Positions 33,775-42,531 of a stretch of 64,000 nt of DNA are shown one piece after another (positions within the stretch are counted from its first letter, which is position 1; every line of letters starts with the position of its first letter). The DNA lies in contig CAAFXE010000353.1 in NCBI GenBank assembly GCA_900766915.1, positions 25,897-89,896 on the forward strand. Direction: 5' to 3'. The notes under the pieces are model-generated. The model saw only the letters and a list, made by a program, of their open reading frames with translations. It searched no databases and was not told where the DNA came from. Made by a program: the position numbers and the translations under genes. This DNA comes from Lachnospiraceae bacterium. Lineage in GTDB: Bacteria; Bacillota; Clostridia; Lachnospirales; Lachnospiraceae.

Positions 33775-35628
33775 ATGAATGATAAATCTTTGTTTCAGAG
33801 AAGATTGCAAAAGCATCACGATGAATTAAAATGGCTTTACATGGAGTTATACGGAAATGATGCCATGTTTGCGGAGCTTTGTGACAATCTGTACCGTTTT
33901 TATATGGAGCGCAACCGTGAGCTGATTACGATGGATACAGAACGTGAGGAGGATCCTTTCTGGTATAAGACAAATGATCTCCTTGGCATGATGTTTTATG
34001 TTGATAATTTTGCCGGGAACCTGAAAGGCGTGGAAGAAAAGCTTGATTATATTGAAAAGAGCAATGTAAACTATATTCATTTGATGCCGTTTCTCAATAC
34101 AGTGGAAGGCAGATCAGACGGCGGCTATGCCGTGGCTGACTTCCGTAAGGTGAGACCCGACCTTGGTACCATGGAAGATTTGGAGCATTTGACCGCTGCC
34201 TGCCATAAAAAGAAGATCAATGTCTGTATGGACTTTGTTATGAACCACACATCGGAGGATCATGAGTGGGCAAAGCGTGCCCGTAAGGGTGAGGGCGAAT
34301 ATATGAGCCGTTACTTCTTTTTTGACACAGATGTGATTCCAAATCAGTTTGAACAGACAGTTCCGCAGGTATTTCCAACAACAGCACCGGGAAACTTTAC
34401 ATGGTTAGATGACTGCAAGCATTTTGTCATGACGACCTTCTATCCCTATCAATGGGATTTGAATTATGGAAATCCCAGGGTGTTTAATGAGATGATGTAT
34501 AACTTCCTTTATCTGGCAAACAGAGGGGTTGATATTATCCGCATTGATGCGGTCCCTTATATCTGGAAGGAGCTGGGAACCCAATGTAGAAATCTCAGAC
34601 GTGTTCACACCATTGTCCGCATGATGCGGATGATCTGTGAGATCGTCTGTCCAAGTGTGCTTCTTTTGGGTGAGGTAGTCATGGAGCCTGAAAAGGTCGT
34701 GCCATACTTTGGTACATTGGAAAAACCGGAATGCCATATGCTCTACAATGTGACCACCATGGCAACCACCTGGCATACCGTTGCTACCAGGGATACAAAG
34801 CTTTTGAAAAAGCAGCTTGATATTCTAAGTACACTTCCGAAGGAATATGTATTTTTAAATTATCTGCGATGCCATGACGATATTGGCTGGGGATTGGACT
34901 ATGCCACTTTAGCACAGGATGGAATGCGGGAAGTCCCCCATAAAAAATATCTCAGTGATTATTTTCTTGGCATTGCCGGTGAGAGCAACAGCCGGGGAGA
35001 ACTGTATAATTCAGATCCTACCAGTGGGGATGCCCGTCTTTGCGGAACTACAGCTTCTTTATGTGGAATAGAAAAAGCCGGTTTTGAACAGAATGAGGTC
35101 CTTATGGAAAAAGCGATCCGTCTGGATGTCATGCTGCATGCCTACATGTTTATGCAGTCAGGCATCCCGGTGTTATACAGCGGGGATGAGATTGGTCAGG
35201 TCAATGATTATTCTTATAAGAAAGATCCCCATAAAGTACAGGATTCCAGATATCTTCACCGGGGGGAAATGCGTTGGGATCTGGCTGAAAACATTACGGA
35301 TCCTAAGACAGTAGAAGGTAAGATCTTTCAGGAACTTTCCAAACTGGAAACCATCAGAAGGTCTGAAAAAGCATTTATGACAAATGCTGATCTCTGGACC
35401 ATAGAGACATGGGATCCGTCGATTCTCTGTATTGGACGTTATTATGACGGTGAGAAGATTCTGGGACTTTTCAACTTCAGTGAGGATGATAAAACAGCAT
35501 GGATCAACGAGACTGATGGAGCGTATCAGGATCTTATAACAGGAAAAATCCGAAAGGCATGCGGTGTGGAAATTCCGGGCTATGGATTTTTCTGGTTAAA
35601 AAAGATGGAAAACCAAAAGCAGCTTTAA
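33775..35628 (+). CDS. GH13_4 amylosucrase / sucrose hydrolase-like enzyme
   Basis: A 617-residue family 13 enzyme most like amylosucrase (subfamily 4). An N-terminal helical region (1-75) precedes the barrel. Catalytic residues: nucleophile D258 in IIRIDAVPYIW, acid/base E300 in LLLGEVVM and H367-D368 in RCHDDIGW. The 42-residue spacing from nucleophile to acid/base equals that of Neisseria amylosucrase. Amylosucrases split sucrose, transferring glucose to a growing alpha-1,4-glucan or to water, and release fructose. In the operon it stands between alpha-galactosidase and fructokinase, exactly where a sucrose-splitting enzyme is needed. Polymerase versus hydrolase activity cannot be decided here. 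Sucrose phosphorylase (GH13_18) is the main alternative, less likely given the length. Confidence 0.88.
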   Translation: MNDKSLFQRRLQKHHDELKWLYMELYGNDAMFAELCDNLYRFYMERNRELITMDTEREEDPFWYKTNDLLGMMFYVDNFAGNLKGVEEKLDYIEKSNVNYIHLMPFLNTVEGRSDGGYAVADFRKVRPDLGTMEDLEHLTAACHKKKINVCMDFVMNHTSEDHEWAKRARKGEGEYMSRYFFFDTDVIPNQFEQTVPQVFPTTAPGNFTWLDDCKHFVMTTFYPYQWDLNYGNPRVFNEMMYNFLYLANRGVDIIRIDAVPYIWKELGTQCRNLRRVHTIVRMMRMICEIVCPSVLLLGEVVMEPEKVVPYFGTLEKPECHMLYNVTTMATTWHTVATRDTKLLKKQLDILSTLPKEYVFLNYLRCHDDIGWGLDYATLAQDGMREVPHKKYLSDYFLGIAGESNSRGELYNSDPTSGDARLCGTTASLCGIEKAGFEQNEVLMEKAIRLDVMLHAYMFMQSGIPVLYSGDEIGQVNDYSYKKDPHKVQDSRYLHRGEMRWDLAENITDPKTVEGKIFQELSKLETIRRSEKAFMTNADLWTIETWDPSILCIGRYYDGEKILGLFNFSEDDKTAWINETDGAYQDLITGKIRKACGVEIPGYGFFWLKKMENQKQL

Positions 35629-35643
35629 AGGAGGCCAGCCAAT

Positions 35644-36609
35644 ATGAAGAAATATGATGTAACTGCCTTAGGCGAATTATTGATCGATTTTACAGAAAAC
35701 GGAAAGAGTGCTCAGGGAAATCCTTTATTTGAGGCCAATCCCGGCGGCGCACCATGTAACGTGCTGGCAATGCTTACAAAGCTGGGGCATAAAACTGCAT
35801 TTATCGGTAAAGTGGGAAATGACTTTTTTGGAGAGCAATTAAGATCAGCAATTACAGAAGTAGGGATTGATGCTTCGTTCCTGTGTCTGGATCATCTGGT
35901 ACATACAACCCTTGCCATGGTACATACCTATCCTGACGGGGACCGGGATTTTTCCTTTTATCGTAACCCGGGAGCGGATATGATGCTGAATGAAACAGAG
36001 GTGCCCGAAGAACTGCTTAAGGATTCCAAAATATTTCATTTCGGAACCCTGTCCATGACCCACGAGGGTGTGCGAAAGGCAACAAAAAAAGCACTGGAGA
36101 TTGCAAAGGAAGCCGGCGCATTGATCTCCTTTGATCCAAACTTAAGACCTCCGCTTTGGGATTCTCTGGAAAATGCAAAAGAACAGGTACAGTATGGTCT
36201 GGAGCAGTGCCACATCTTGAAGATTTCAGACAATGAGATTCAGTGGCTGACGGGGGAAGAGGATTATTCCGACGGAGTCAGATGGATTCTCGATAGATTT
36301 GAGATTCCGCTGATTCTGGTGTCCATGGGAAAAGAGGGAAGCCGTGCCTATTATGATGGAAGGATGGTAGAGGTAAAACCATTTCTTCAGGAGCATACCA
36401 TAGAGACAACCGGTGCGGGAGATACTTTCTGTGGATGTGTGTTACATTATATTTGCGAGCATGGTCTGGAAGGACTTAAAGAGGAGCAGCTTACAGAAAT
36501 GCTGACCTTCGCCAATGTAGCTGCATCCATTATCACTACCAGAAAGGGCGCTCTGCGTGTTATGCCGGAGGTTTCAGAAATTCAGGAAATGATTGTAAAC
36601 AGGAAATAA
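35644..36609 (+). CDS. scrK: PfkB-family fructokinase
   Basis: A 321-residue ribokinase/PfkB-family sugar kinase. The N-terminal signature is GGAPCNVLAMLTKLGHKTAFIGKVG and the C-terminal ATP/anion-hole motif ETTGAGDTFCGCVLHY carries the catalytic aspartate. Sequence and position after the sucrose-splitting enzyme fit fructose phosphorylation. Starts 15 bases after the GH13 gene with AAAGGAGG upstream; last gene of the operon, followed by a terminator. Confidence 0.92.
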   Translation: MKKYDVTALGELLIDFTENGKSAQGNPLFEANPGGAPCNVLAMLTKLGHKTAFIGKVGNDFFGEQLRSAITEVGIDASFLCLDHLVHTTLAMVHTYPDGDRDFSFYRNPGADMMLNETEVPEELLKDSKIFHFGTLSMTHEGVRKATKKALEIAKEAGALISFDPNLRPPLWDSLENAKEQVQYGLEQCHILKISDNEIQWLTGEEDYSDGVRWILDRFEIPLILVSMGKEGSRAYYDGRMVEVKPFLQEHTIETTGAGDTFCGCVLHYICEHGLEGLKEEQLTEMLTFANVAASIITTRKGALRVMPEVSEIQEMIVNRK

Positions 36610-36613
36610 AACT

Positions 36614-36647
36614 GACCGGGGGAGCAATGTCCCCGGTCATATTTTTG
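36614..36647. terminator. Terminator after fructokinase
   Basis: Stem GACCGGGG/CCCCGGTC around a short loop, then ATATTTTTG. It lies between convergent genes and could act for the TauE gene too. Confidence 0.85.
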
Positions 36648-36651
36648 TCGT

Positions 36652-37428
36652 TTATTTCAGAAAATTAAAAACAAGAATTACCACACCAAGCACAGTCAGT
36701 ACGATTCCCACAGCCCGGTTCAGTGTTTCGGGTTTTGCCTTATTGGCAAATATTGCGGCAATCCTTGCCCATAAAAAGGTGAAGAGGATGCAAAGCCCCA
36801 TAATGATAAGGTTCGGAGAATCCCCGAAAGAAAAATGGGAGACAGCTCCGGTGAGTGCCGTAAATGCCATGATAAATACGCTGGTTCCAACCGCTGTCTT
36901 TAATTCATAGCCCAGGACGCTGGTGAGGATGAGCAGCATCATCATACCGCCGCCGGCACCGACAAATCCGCAAATAAATCCCACACAGGCTCCACAAATG
37001 ACAGAACCCCAGATTTTTTTACGTTTAGAAACAGCTTCCATATCCTCCTTGGAAGTCATGACAGGTTTTACAATGAATTTAATACCGAGAAGCAGTGTCA
37101 TAAAGGTACTGAAGTTTCCCATGGTTCTGGCAGGTACGATACTGGATACATAGCTTCCGATGATGGTGAAAAGCAGTACCATGGACATCATGAGAAGTCC
37201 GTTTTTAATATCCAGATTATCGTTCTTTTTGTAGGTGTATGCAGAGACCGCACTGGCCAGTACATCGGACGAAAGGGCGATTCCTACCGCTGTGTAGGGC
37301 TCTACATTTAAAAAGCTGATGAGCATGGGACTGATGACTGCGGCTGCACTCATGCCTGCAAAGCCTGTTCCAAGCCCTGCCCCCATACCTGCAAAAAATG
37401 TGATCAAGATTGTAAATAAGATAGTCAT
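36652..37428 (-). CDS. TauE/SafE-family anion exporter, membrane protein
   Basis: A 258-residue polytopic membrane protein of the TauE/SafE (DUF81) family, which includes sulfite and sulfoacetate exporters. About eight hydrophobic segments are split into two repeats, each with the glycine-rich loop typical of the family (GLGTGFAGMSAAAVISP near residues 18-34; GFVGAGGGMMMLLILTS near the middle). Although the frame is open to 37530, I start at 37428, which has GGAGG ten bases upstream and begins directly with the first membrane segment. Substrate unknown. Confidence 0.85.
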   Translation of the reverse strand: MTILFTILITFFAGMGAGLGTGFAGMSAAAVISPMLISFLNVEPYTAVGIALSSDVLASAVSAYTYKKNDNLDIKNGLLMMSMVLLFTIIGSYVSSIVPARTMGNFSTFMTLLLGIKFIVKPVMTSKEDMEAVSKRKKIWGSVICGACVGFICGFVGAGGGMMMLLILTSVLGYELKTAVGTSVFIMAFTALTGAVSHFSFGDSPNLIIMGLCILFTFLWARIAAIFANKAKPETLNRAVGIVLTVLGVVILVFNFLK

Positions 37429-37616
37429 TTCATTAATTCCTCCAATGTTACGTATTCTAACACAGGAAAATGGAATTTGAACAACTTTATAAAAATTTAA
37501 TTTGTGAATCTGTAAAGTGAATGTTATCATCAGAATATCTGAAAGGCATTCGTCTTTCTTTTGGCGCTTCAGCCGATATACCCAATATTTTTACAACTGA
37601 ATCAAGGAGAATGCAT

Positions 37617-38573
37617 ATGGGAAAAAGTAATATTGCAGTCAAACAATGGTTACGAGACAAAAAAAGATTTGCAGATTTATTTAACGGTACCATTTTTCAT
37701 GGGCAACAAATTATTTTGCCGGAAGATTTAGAGGAAATAGACAGTGAGTCCAGCATGATCGTAACCTGCAAAAATCATCAGGAAAAGGGGGGTCAAAAAT
37801 ACCGGGATATTGCCATGCGGTGGAAGCGAAAAGCAGAATTGGCGATTCTCGCTTGTGAAAATCAAAATAAAGTACATTATGCAATGCCTGTGCGTATGAT
37901 GATTTATGATGGATTATCCTATGCAGATCAGATTCGTCAAATGTGGAGAAACCGGGAACCTGAAATAAAAATTACAGAGGAAGAGTTCTTGTCGAAATTT
38001 CGTAAAGAGGATAAAATCTATCCGGTCATACCGATGGTGTTTTACTATGGATTAACTCCATGGGATGCAAGTGAAGATTTATATGGAATGTTCCATCAGG
38101 AAAACGAGGTGATTAGTCATAAGTTATGGGAGCAATATATCCCAAATTATAAATTGAATCTGATAGACGTAGGAAATGTGGATGAAGTCGAAAAATTCCA
38201 ATCGGATTTACATTTGATTTTTGGCATGTTAAAATATAGAAATCAGAAGAGTGGTATTCAGAAATATGTGGAAAATCATAGAGAATATTTTAGCAATGTG
38301 GATATAGAGACTTATCAGGCGATCAGGGAACTGCTGCATTCAGAAAAGCAGTTGAAAAATGTCAGAGAAGGAAAGAACGGGAAGGAGCGAATTAATATGT
38401 GTACTGCAATAGAGACAATTTACAACAACGGATTAAATGAAGGAATAAAAGCCATGATTCTGACATGTTGTGATTTAGGGCTTTCCAAAGAGGATATTCT
38501 TGAGAGAATCATGAAAAACAGCTCTATGACTTTGGATGCTGCAAAGTCGTTAGTAGAGCAGTATGTAAAATAA
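37617..38573 (+). CDS. Rpn-family nuclease / transposase_31-like protein
   Basis: A 318-residue protein of the Rpn (PD-(D/E)XK, recombination-promoting nuclease, formerly 'transposase_31/PDDEXK') superfamily. Features: KQWLRDKKRFADLFNGTIF at the N-terminus, a core with VRMMIYDGLSYADQI and VIPMVFYYGLTPW, and a C-terminal tail (GLNEGIKAMILTCCDLGLSKEDI) of the type common in these clostridial proteins. Known E. coli Rpn proteins are DNA endonucleases that promote RecA-independent recombination. I start at ATG 37617 (AAGGAGA six bases upstream). The upstream frame to 37521 lacks a ribosome site. Codon use is more AT-rich than in neighbours, fitting an accessory gene. Confidence 0.82.
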   Translation: MGKSNIAVKQWLRDKKRFADLFNGTIFHGQQIILPEDLEEIDSESSMIVTCKNHQEKGGQKYRDIAMRWKRKAELAILACENQNKVHYAMPVRMMIYDGLSYADQIRQMWRNREPEIKITEEEFLSKFRKEDKIYPVIPMVFYYGLTPWDASEDLYGMFHQENEVISHKLWEQYIPNYKLNLIDVGNVDEVEKFQSDLHLIFGMLKYRNQKSGIQKYVENHREYFSNVDIETYQAIRELLHSEKQLKNVREGKNGKERINMCTAIETIYNNGLNEGIKAMILTCCDLGLSKEDILERIMKNSSMTLDAAKSLVEQYVK

Positions 38574-38598
38574 ATTAGAAGAAAACTGCAGTATATAA

Positions 38599-38629
38599 AC
38601 TGACTGGGAAATTCCCCGGTCAGTTTTTT
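38599..38629 (+). terminator. Terminator after the Rpn gene
   Basis: An 11-bp stem (AACTGACTGGG with CCCGGTCAGTT, one G-U), then TTTTTTG. It insulates the clpB promoter that follows. Confidence 0.9.
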
Positions 38630-38659
38630 GTATCACTTTATATTTTTTTTATAAAAGAA

Positions 38660-38686
38660 TTAGCACTCGACCGTTGACAGTGCTAA
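38660..38686. promoter_or_regulatory. CIRCE operator (HrcA site) upstream of clpB
   Basis: TTAGCACTC, nine-base spacer, CAGTGCTAA: one mismatch to the CIRCE consensus TTAGCACTC-N9-GAGTGCTAA. It overlaps the -35 element of the clpB promoter, so the heat-shock repressor HrcA would block transcription there. Confidence 0.95.
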
Positions 38687-38702
38687 CAATAAGTGTTATG
38701 TT
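38674..38702 (+). promoter_or_regulatory. clpB: clpB promoter
   Basis: TTGACA (38674-38679), 17-base spacer, TATGTT (38697-38702). The -35 is inside the CIRCE element. A second inverted repeat, AGTGTTA/TAACACT (38692-38708), covers the -10 and may be an additional operator. Confidence 0.85.
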
Positions 38703-38749
38703 AACACTGTGAAAGAACTTAAAACAAATTTTTACAGGAGGTCGAGTTT

Positions 38750-41332
38750 ATGAACATCAGTAAATTTACACAGAAATCAATCCAGGCAATCAACAATCTG
38801 GAAAAAGCTGCTTACGAGTTCGGTAATCAGGAAATCGAGCAGGAACATTTACTCTATAGTTTGTTGCATCAGGAAGACAGCCTGATTTTAAAGCTGGTCG
38901 AAAAGATGGAAATTAACAAAGAGCACTTCCTGAACAGATTAGATGATTATATAGGAAAGAGAACCAAGGTATCCGGCGGTCAGCCTTACATCGGACAGTA
39001 TCTGAATAAATGTCTGGTAAATGCTGAGGATGAGGCAAAAGCCATGGGAGATGAGTATGTTTCCGTGGAGCATTTGTTCTTAAGCATGCTGAAAAACGAA
39101 AGCCCGTCCATGAAGGAATTTTTCCGGGAATATGGCATTACAAGAGAACGTTTCCTGCAGGCACTTTCTACCGTCAGAGGAAACCAAAGAGTGGTCAGTG
39201 ATAACCCGGAAGCTACCTATGATACTTTAAATAAATATGGATATGATCTGGTGGAGAGAGCCAGAGACCAGAAGCTTGATCCGGTTATTGGCCGGGACAG
39301 TGAGATTCGAAATGTGATCCGTATCTTATCCCGTAAGACGAAAAATAATCCGGTACTTATCGGTGAACCGGGTGTTGGTAAGACCGCAGTGGTAGAAGGT
39401 CTTGCCCAGCGAATCGTCCGTGGCGATGTGCCAGAAGGATTAAAGGATAAGAAGCTTTTTGCACTGGATATGGGTGCCCTGGTAGCAGGTGCCAAATACC
39501 GTGGTGAATTTGAGGAACGTTTAAAAGCCGTTCTGGAAGAAGTGAGAAAAAGCGATGGGCAGATCATTCTGTTCATTGATGAGTTGCATTTGATCGTAGG
39601 TGCCGGAAAGAGTGACGGTGCCATGGATGCCAGCAATATGTTAAAGCCAATGCTGGCAAGAGGCGAGCTTCACTGTATCGGTGCCACCACATTGGATGAA
39701 TACCGCCAGTATATTGAAAAGGATGCAGCCCTTGAGAGACGTTTCCAGCCTGTTATGGTGGATGAACCAACGGTGGAGGATACCATATCTATTCTCCGTG
39801 GCCTCAAGGAACGTTATGAAGTATATCATGGTGTCAAGATCACAGACGGTGCATTGGTAACGGCAGCTACTTTGTCCCACAGATATATTTCCGACAGATT
39901 CCTGCCGGATAAGGCCATCGATCTTGTGGATGAAGCCTGTGCCCTCATTAAGACAGAGCTTGATTCCATGCCGGCAGAGCTTGATGAGCTTCAGAGAAAG
40001 GTCATGCAGCTTGAAATTGAGGAGGCTGCATTAAAGAAGGAAACTGACAATTTAAGCAAGGAGCGTCTGGAAAATCTCCAGAAGGAGTTAGCAGAGCTTC
40101 GGGATGAATTCAATGTGAAAAAAGCCCAGTGGGATAATGAAAAATCCGGTGTGGAAAAGCTTTCCAAGCTCCGTGAAGATATCGAGGCCATGAATAAGGA
40201 GATTGCGCTGGCCCAGAGAAACTATGATCTGGAAAAGGCGGCAGAGCTTCAATATGGACGTCTGCCACAGCTTCAGAAACAGTTGGAAATCGAAGAAGAA
40301 AAAATTAAGAACAATGAGATGACACTGGTACATGAAAGTGTCACCGATGAAGAAATTGCCAAGATCATTTCCCGCTGGACCGGCATTCCGGTAGCCAAGC
40401 TGACAGAAAGTGAGCGTAACAAGACCCTTCATCTGGATGAGGAGCTTCACAAACGTGTCATTGGTCAGGAGGAAGGTGTCACCAAGGTGACAGAGGCCAT
40501 CATCCGTTCCAAAGCAGGCATTAAGGATCCGGAAAAGCCAATCGGTTCCTTCCTGTTCCTTGGACCTACCGGTGTAGGTAAGACAGAGCTTGCCAAGGCT
40601 CTGGCAGAGAGTCTTTTTGATGATGAAGCCAATATGGTGCGTATCGATATGAGTGAGTATATGGAGAAGCATTCCGTATCCCGTCTCATCGGAGCGCCTC
40701 CGGGATATGTAGGCTATGAAGAAGGCGGTCAGCTTACCGAGGCAGTCCGCAGAAAACCATATTCTGTTGTCCTCTTTGATGAGATTGAGAAGGCCCATCC
40801 GGATGTTTTCAATGTGCTTTTACAGGTGCTGGACGATGGACGAATCACAGATTCTCAGGGTCGTACGGTGGACTTTAAAAACACCATTCTGATCATGACC
40901 TCTAACATTGGTTCTTCCTATCTGCTGGAAGGCATTGATGAAAAGGGAGAGATCACACCTGAGGCAGAAAGTCTGGTCATGAACGATCTGCGTGCACATT
41001 TCAGACCGGAATTTTTAAACCGTCTGGATGAAACAATTTTATTTAAACCGTTGACAAAATCCGATGTTCGTAGCATTATCAATTTGTTGCTTGCAGACTT
41101 AAATAAACGTCTTGCAGACAAGGAGCTTCATCTGGAGCTTACAGAGGAAGCAAAAGATTATATTACGGACCAGGGATACGATCCGGTTTACGGTGCAAGA
41201 CCGTTGAAGCGTTATGTGCAAAAATACGTGGAGACCTTAACTGCCAGAATCATTTTGCAGGGTGATGTTTCCTCCGGTGATACCATTGTCATCACGGCAG
41301 GTGAAAATGGTCTGAGTGCCAGTGTCCGTTAG
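38750..41332 (+). CDS. clpB: ATP-dependent disaggregase ClpB
   Basis: An 860-residue Hsp100 chaperone that works with DnaK to dissolve protein aggregates. Domains in order: N-terminal Clp_N repeats (1-145), AAA-1 with Walker A GEPGVGKT near residues 205-212, the middle coiled-coil domain (about 400-530, which distinguishes ClpB from ClpA/ClpC), AAA-2 with Walker A GPTGVGKT near 605-612 and GAPPGYVGYEEGG, and the C-terminal D2-small domain. AGGAGG precedes the ATG. Regulated by HrcA through the CIRCE site upstream. Confidence 0.97.
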   Translation: MNISKFTQKSIQAINNLEKAAYEFGNQEIEQEHLLYSLLHQEDSLILKLVEKMEINKEHFLNRLDDYIGKRTKVSGGQPYIGQYLNKCLVNAEDEAKAMGDEYVSVEHLFLSMLKNESPSMKEFFREYGITRERFLQALSTVRGNQRVVSDNPEATYDTLNKYGYDLVERARDQKLDPVIGRDSEIRNVIRILSRKTKNNPVLIGEPGVGKTAVVEGLAQRIVRGDVPEGLKDKKLFALDMGALVAGAKYRGEFEERLKAVLEEVRKSDGQIILFIDELHLIVGAGKSDGAMDASNMLKPMLARGELHCIGATTLDEYRQYIEKDAALERRFQPVMVDEPTVEDTISILRGLKERYEVYHGVKITDGALVTAATLSHRYISDRFLPDKAIDLVDEACALIKTELDSMPAELDELQRKVMQLEIEEAALKKETDNLSKERLENLQKELAELRDEFNVKKAQWDNEKSGVEKLSKLREDIEAMNKEIALAQRNYDLEKAAELQYGRLPQLQKQLEIEEEKIKNNEMTLVHESVTDEEIAKIISRWTGIPVAKLTESERNKTLHLDEELHKRVIGQEEGVTKVTEAIIRSKAGIKDPEKPIGSFLFLGPTGVGKTELAKALAESLFDDEANMVRIDMSEYMEKHSVSRLIGAPPGYVGYEEGGQLTEAVRRKPYSVVLFDEIEKAHPDVFNVLLQVLDDGRITDSQGRTVDFKNTILIMTSNIGSSYLLEGIDEKGEITPEAESLVMNDLRAHFRPEFLNRLDETILFKPLTKSDVRSIINLLLADLNKRLADKELHLELTEEAKDYITDQGYDPVYGARPLKRYVQKYVETLTARIILQGDVSSGDTIVITAGENGLSASVR

Positions 41333-41344
41333 AAAGAGGAAACG

Positions 41345-41518
41345 ATGCTGCCAAACCAGCCTATGATATTACTGAGTTTTGTCAATACAAAGCTTCGGGA
41401 TGAATTTGCAAGCCTGGATGCATTTTGCGATGATTTCCATGTGGATCGGGGCGAGATTGAAGAGAAGCTTGCAAGTATCGATTATGAGTATGATGAGGAA
41501 CTGAATAAGTTCGTATAA
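41345..41518 (+). CDS. DUF4250 protein
   Basis: A 57-residue protein of the DUF4250 family, found across Firmicutes with no known function. It begins MLPNQPMILLSFVNTKLRDE and ends with an acidic segment (IDYEYDEELNKFV); the sequence suggests a small helical, possibly HTH-like protein. The ribosome site AGAGGAAA overlaps the end of clpB, whose stop is 12 bases upstream, so it is probably co-transcribed with clpB and would then be heat-inducible. A strong terminator follows 12 bases after its stop. Confidence 0.88.
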   Translation: MLPNQPMILLSFVNTKLRDEFASLDAFCDDFHVDRGEIEEKLASIDYEYDEELNKFV

Positions 41519-41530
41519 CTAACCAAAAAA

Positions 41531-41584
41531 GAACATTCTCACGGTGTTTTATGTTTGAAGATGCCCGTGAGGATGTTCTTTTTG
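41531..41584 (+). terminator. Terminator of the clpB-DUF4250 transcript
   Basis: A 14-bp stem (GAACATTCTCACGG with CCGTGAGGATGTTC, one G-U) around a 20-base loop, followed by TTTTT. Confidence 0.92.
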
Positions 41585-41651
41585 TGCAGAAGTGTGCAAA
41601 TAGCTTCGTAATACATACAATAGGATAAAGAGTATTTTTGGAGCTTATTAT

Positions 41652-42416
41652 ATGGTAGAAAAAATAATCATTGATGCAGGGCATGGCGGAGAAAACCCCG
41701 GTGCTTCTTACGAGGGCCGTAAGGAGAGCGAGGATGCTCTCCGCCTTGCCATGGCTGTTGGCCGGATTCTTGCTGACGACGGGTTTGACGTGGTCTACAC
41801 AAGAACAGATGATGAGACCCAGTCTGTGAGGGATAAGGCAGCCATTGCCAATGAATCCGGTGCAGATCTTTTTATCTCCATTCACAGAAATGCAGCTGCC
41901 AGGGATAACCTCTACAATGGAGTGCAGGCCCTGATCTACGGTCCGGGGGGACTTCGCCAAGAGGTGGCACAAAACATTGTAGATGAGCTGGAAACTGTTG
42001 GCTTTCAGAATCTTGGAGTGGAAAACCGGCCGGAGCTTGTGGTGCTGAACAAAACACAGATGCCGGCGGTTCTGGTGGAGGCAGGATTTATCGACAGTGA
42101 TAAGGACAATGAGCTTTTTGATTCCCGTTTTCAGGAAATGGCACAGGCCATTGCAGCCGGTATTGAAAATTCCGTGGAACATCCGGAAAATAACCCTTCC
42201 CCACGCTATACCGTTCAGGTGGGAGCTTTCCGTAATAAGATTTATGCAGATAATCTGCTGCTTCGGTTAAAGAGGCAGGGATATCCTGCAAGGATCGATG
42301 AAATGGATAACCTGTACCGTGTCAGAGTCGGAAGCTATGGGGAACTGGATCAGGCCGCCGATATGGAGCAAAGGCTGAAAAACCGGGGATACACCACCTT
42401 TTTGACCACGATGTAA
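41652..42416 (+). CDS. N-acetylmuramoyl-L-alanine amidase with SPOR domain
   Basis: A 254-residue zinc amidase (Amidase_3) cleaving the bond between N-acetylmuramic acid and the stem peptide. Zinc and catalytic residues: H11 in DAGHGG, a glutamate near E25, H78 in SIHRNA and E143 in VLVEAGF. A SPOR domain (about 183-254, RYTVQVGAF... YRVRVGSYG) binds denuded septal glycan. No signal peptide or membrane anchor is visible at the N-terminus (MVEKIIIDAG enters the fold at once), so export is unexplained; a non-classical route or release during lysis or spore formation are possibilities. Stand-alone gene. Confidence 0.9.
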   Translation: MVEKIIIDAGHGGENPGASYEGRKESEDALRLAMAVGRILADDGFDVVYTRTDDETQSVRDKAAIANESGADLFISIHRNAAARDNLYNGVQALIYGPGGLRQEVAQNIVDELETVGFQNLGVENRPELVVLNKTQMPAVLVEAGFIDSDKDNELFDSRFQEMAQAIAAGIENSVEHPENNPSPRYTVQVGAFRNKIYADNLLLRLKRQGYPARIDEMDNLYRVRVGSYGELDQAADMEQRLKNRGYTTFLTTM

Positions 42417-42442
42417 TTTTAACATTTTTCTTTTTAAGGGAA

Positions 42443-42471
42443 TTTACAAATGATACATTTCCCTTTATAAT
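42443..42471 (+). promoter_or_regulatory. Promoter ahead of a leader hairpin
   Basis: TTTACA (42443-42448), 17-base spacer, TATAAT (42466-42471). Transcription would start near 42478, six bases before a terminator-like hairpin. Confidence 0.7.
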
Positions 42472-42483
42472 AAATCTATGGTG

Positions 42484-42531
42484 ACTGCCCGTTACTGGAA
42501 CGCAGGAAACAGTAGCGGACAGTTTCTTTTT
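42484..42531 (+). terminator. Terminator-like hairpin in the leader of the 42590 gene
   Basis: Arms 42484-42496 and 42511-42523 pair over 13 positions with one mismatch and one G-U, followed by TTCTTTTTAT. It could end the amidase transcript, or act as an attenuator for the promoter just upstream, giving a short RNA of about 55 bases. Confidence 0.6.

Noticed and set aside
37521..37616. Upstream extension of the Rpn-family protein to 37521
   Set aside because: No ribosome site there; it overlaps the leader of the divergent TauE gene, and ATG 37617 has a good AAGGAGA.
40088..40798. A 236-codon minus-strand frame opposite clpB
   Set aside because: Shadow of the conserved ClpB middle and second ATPase domains; no start signal or plausible protein family.
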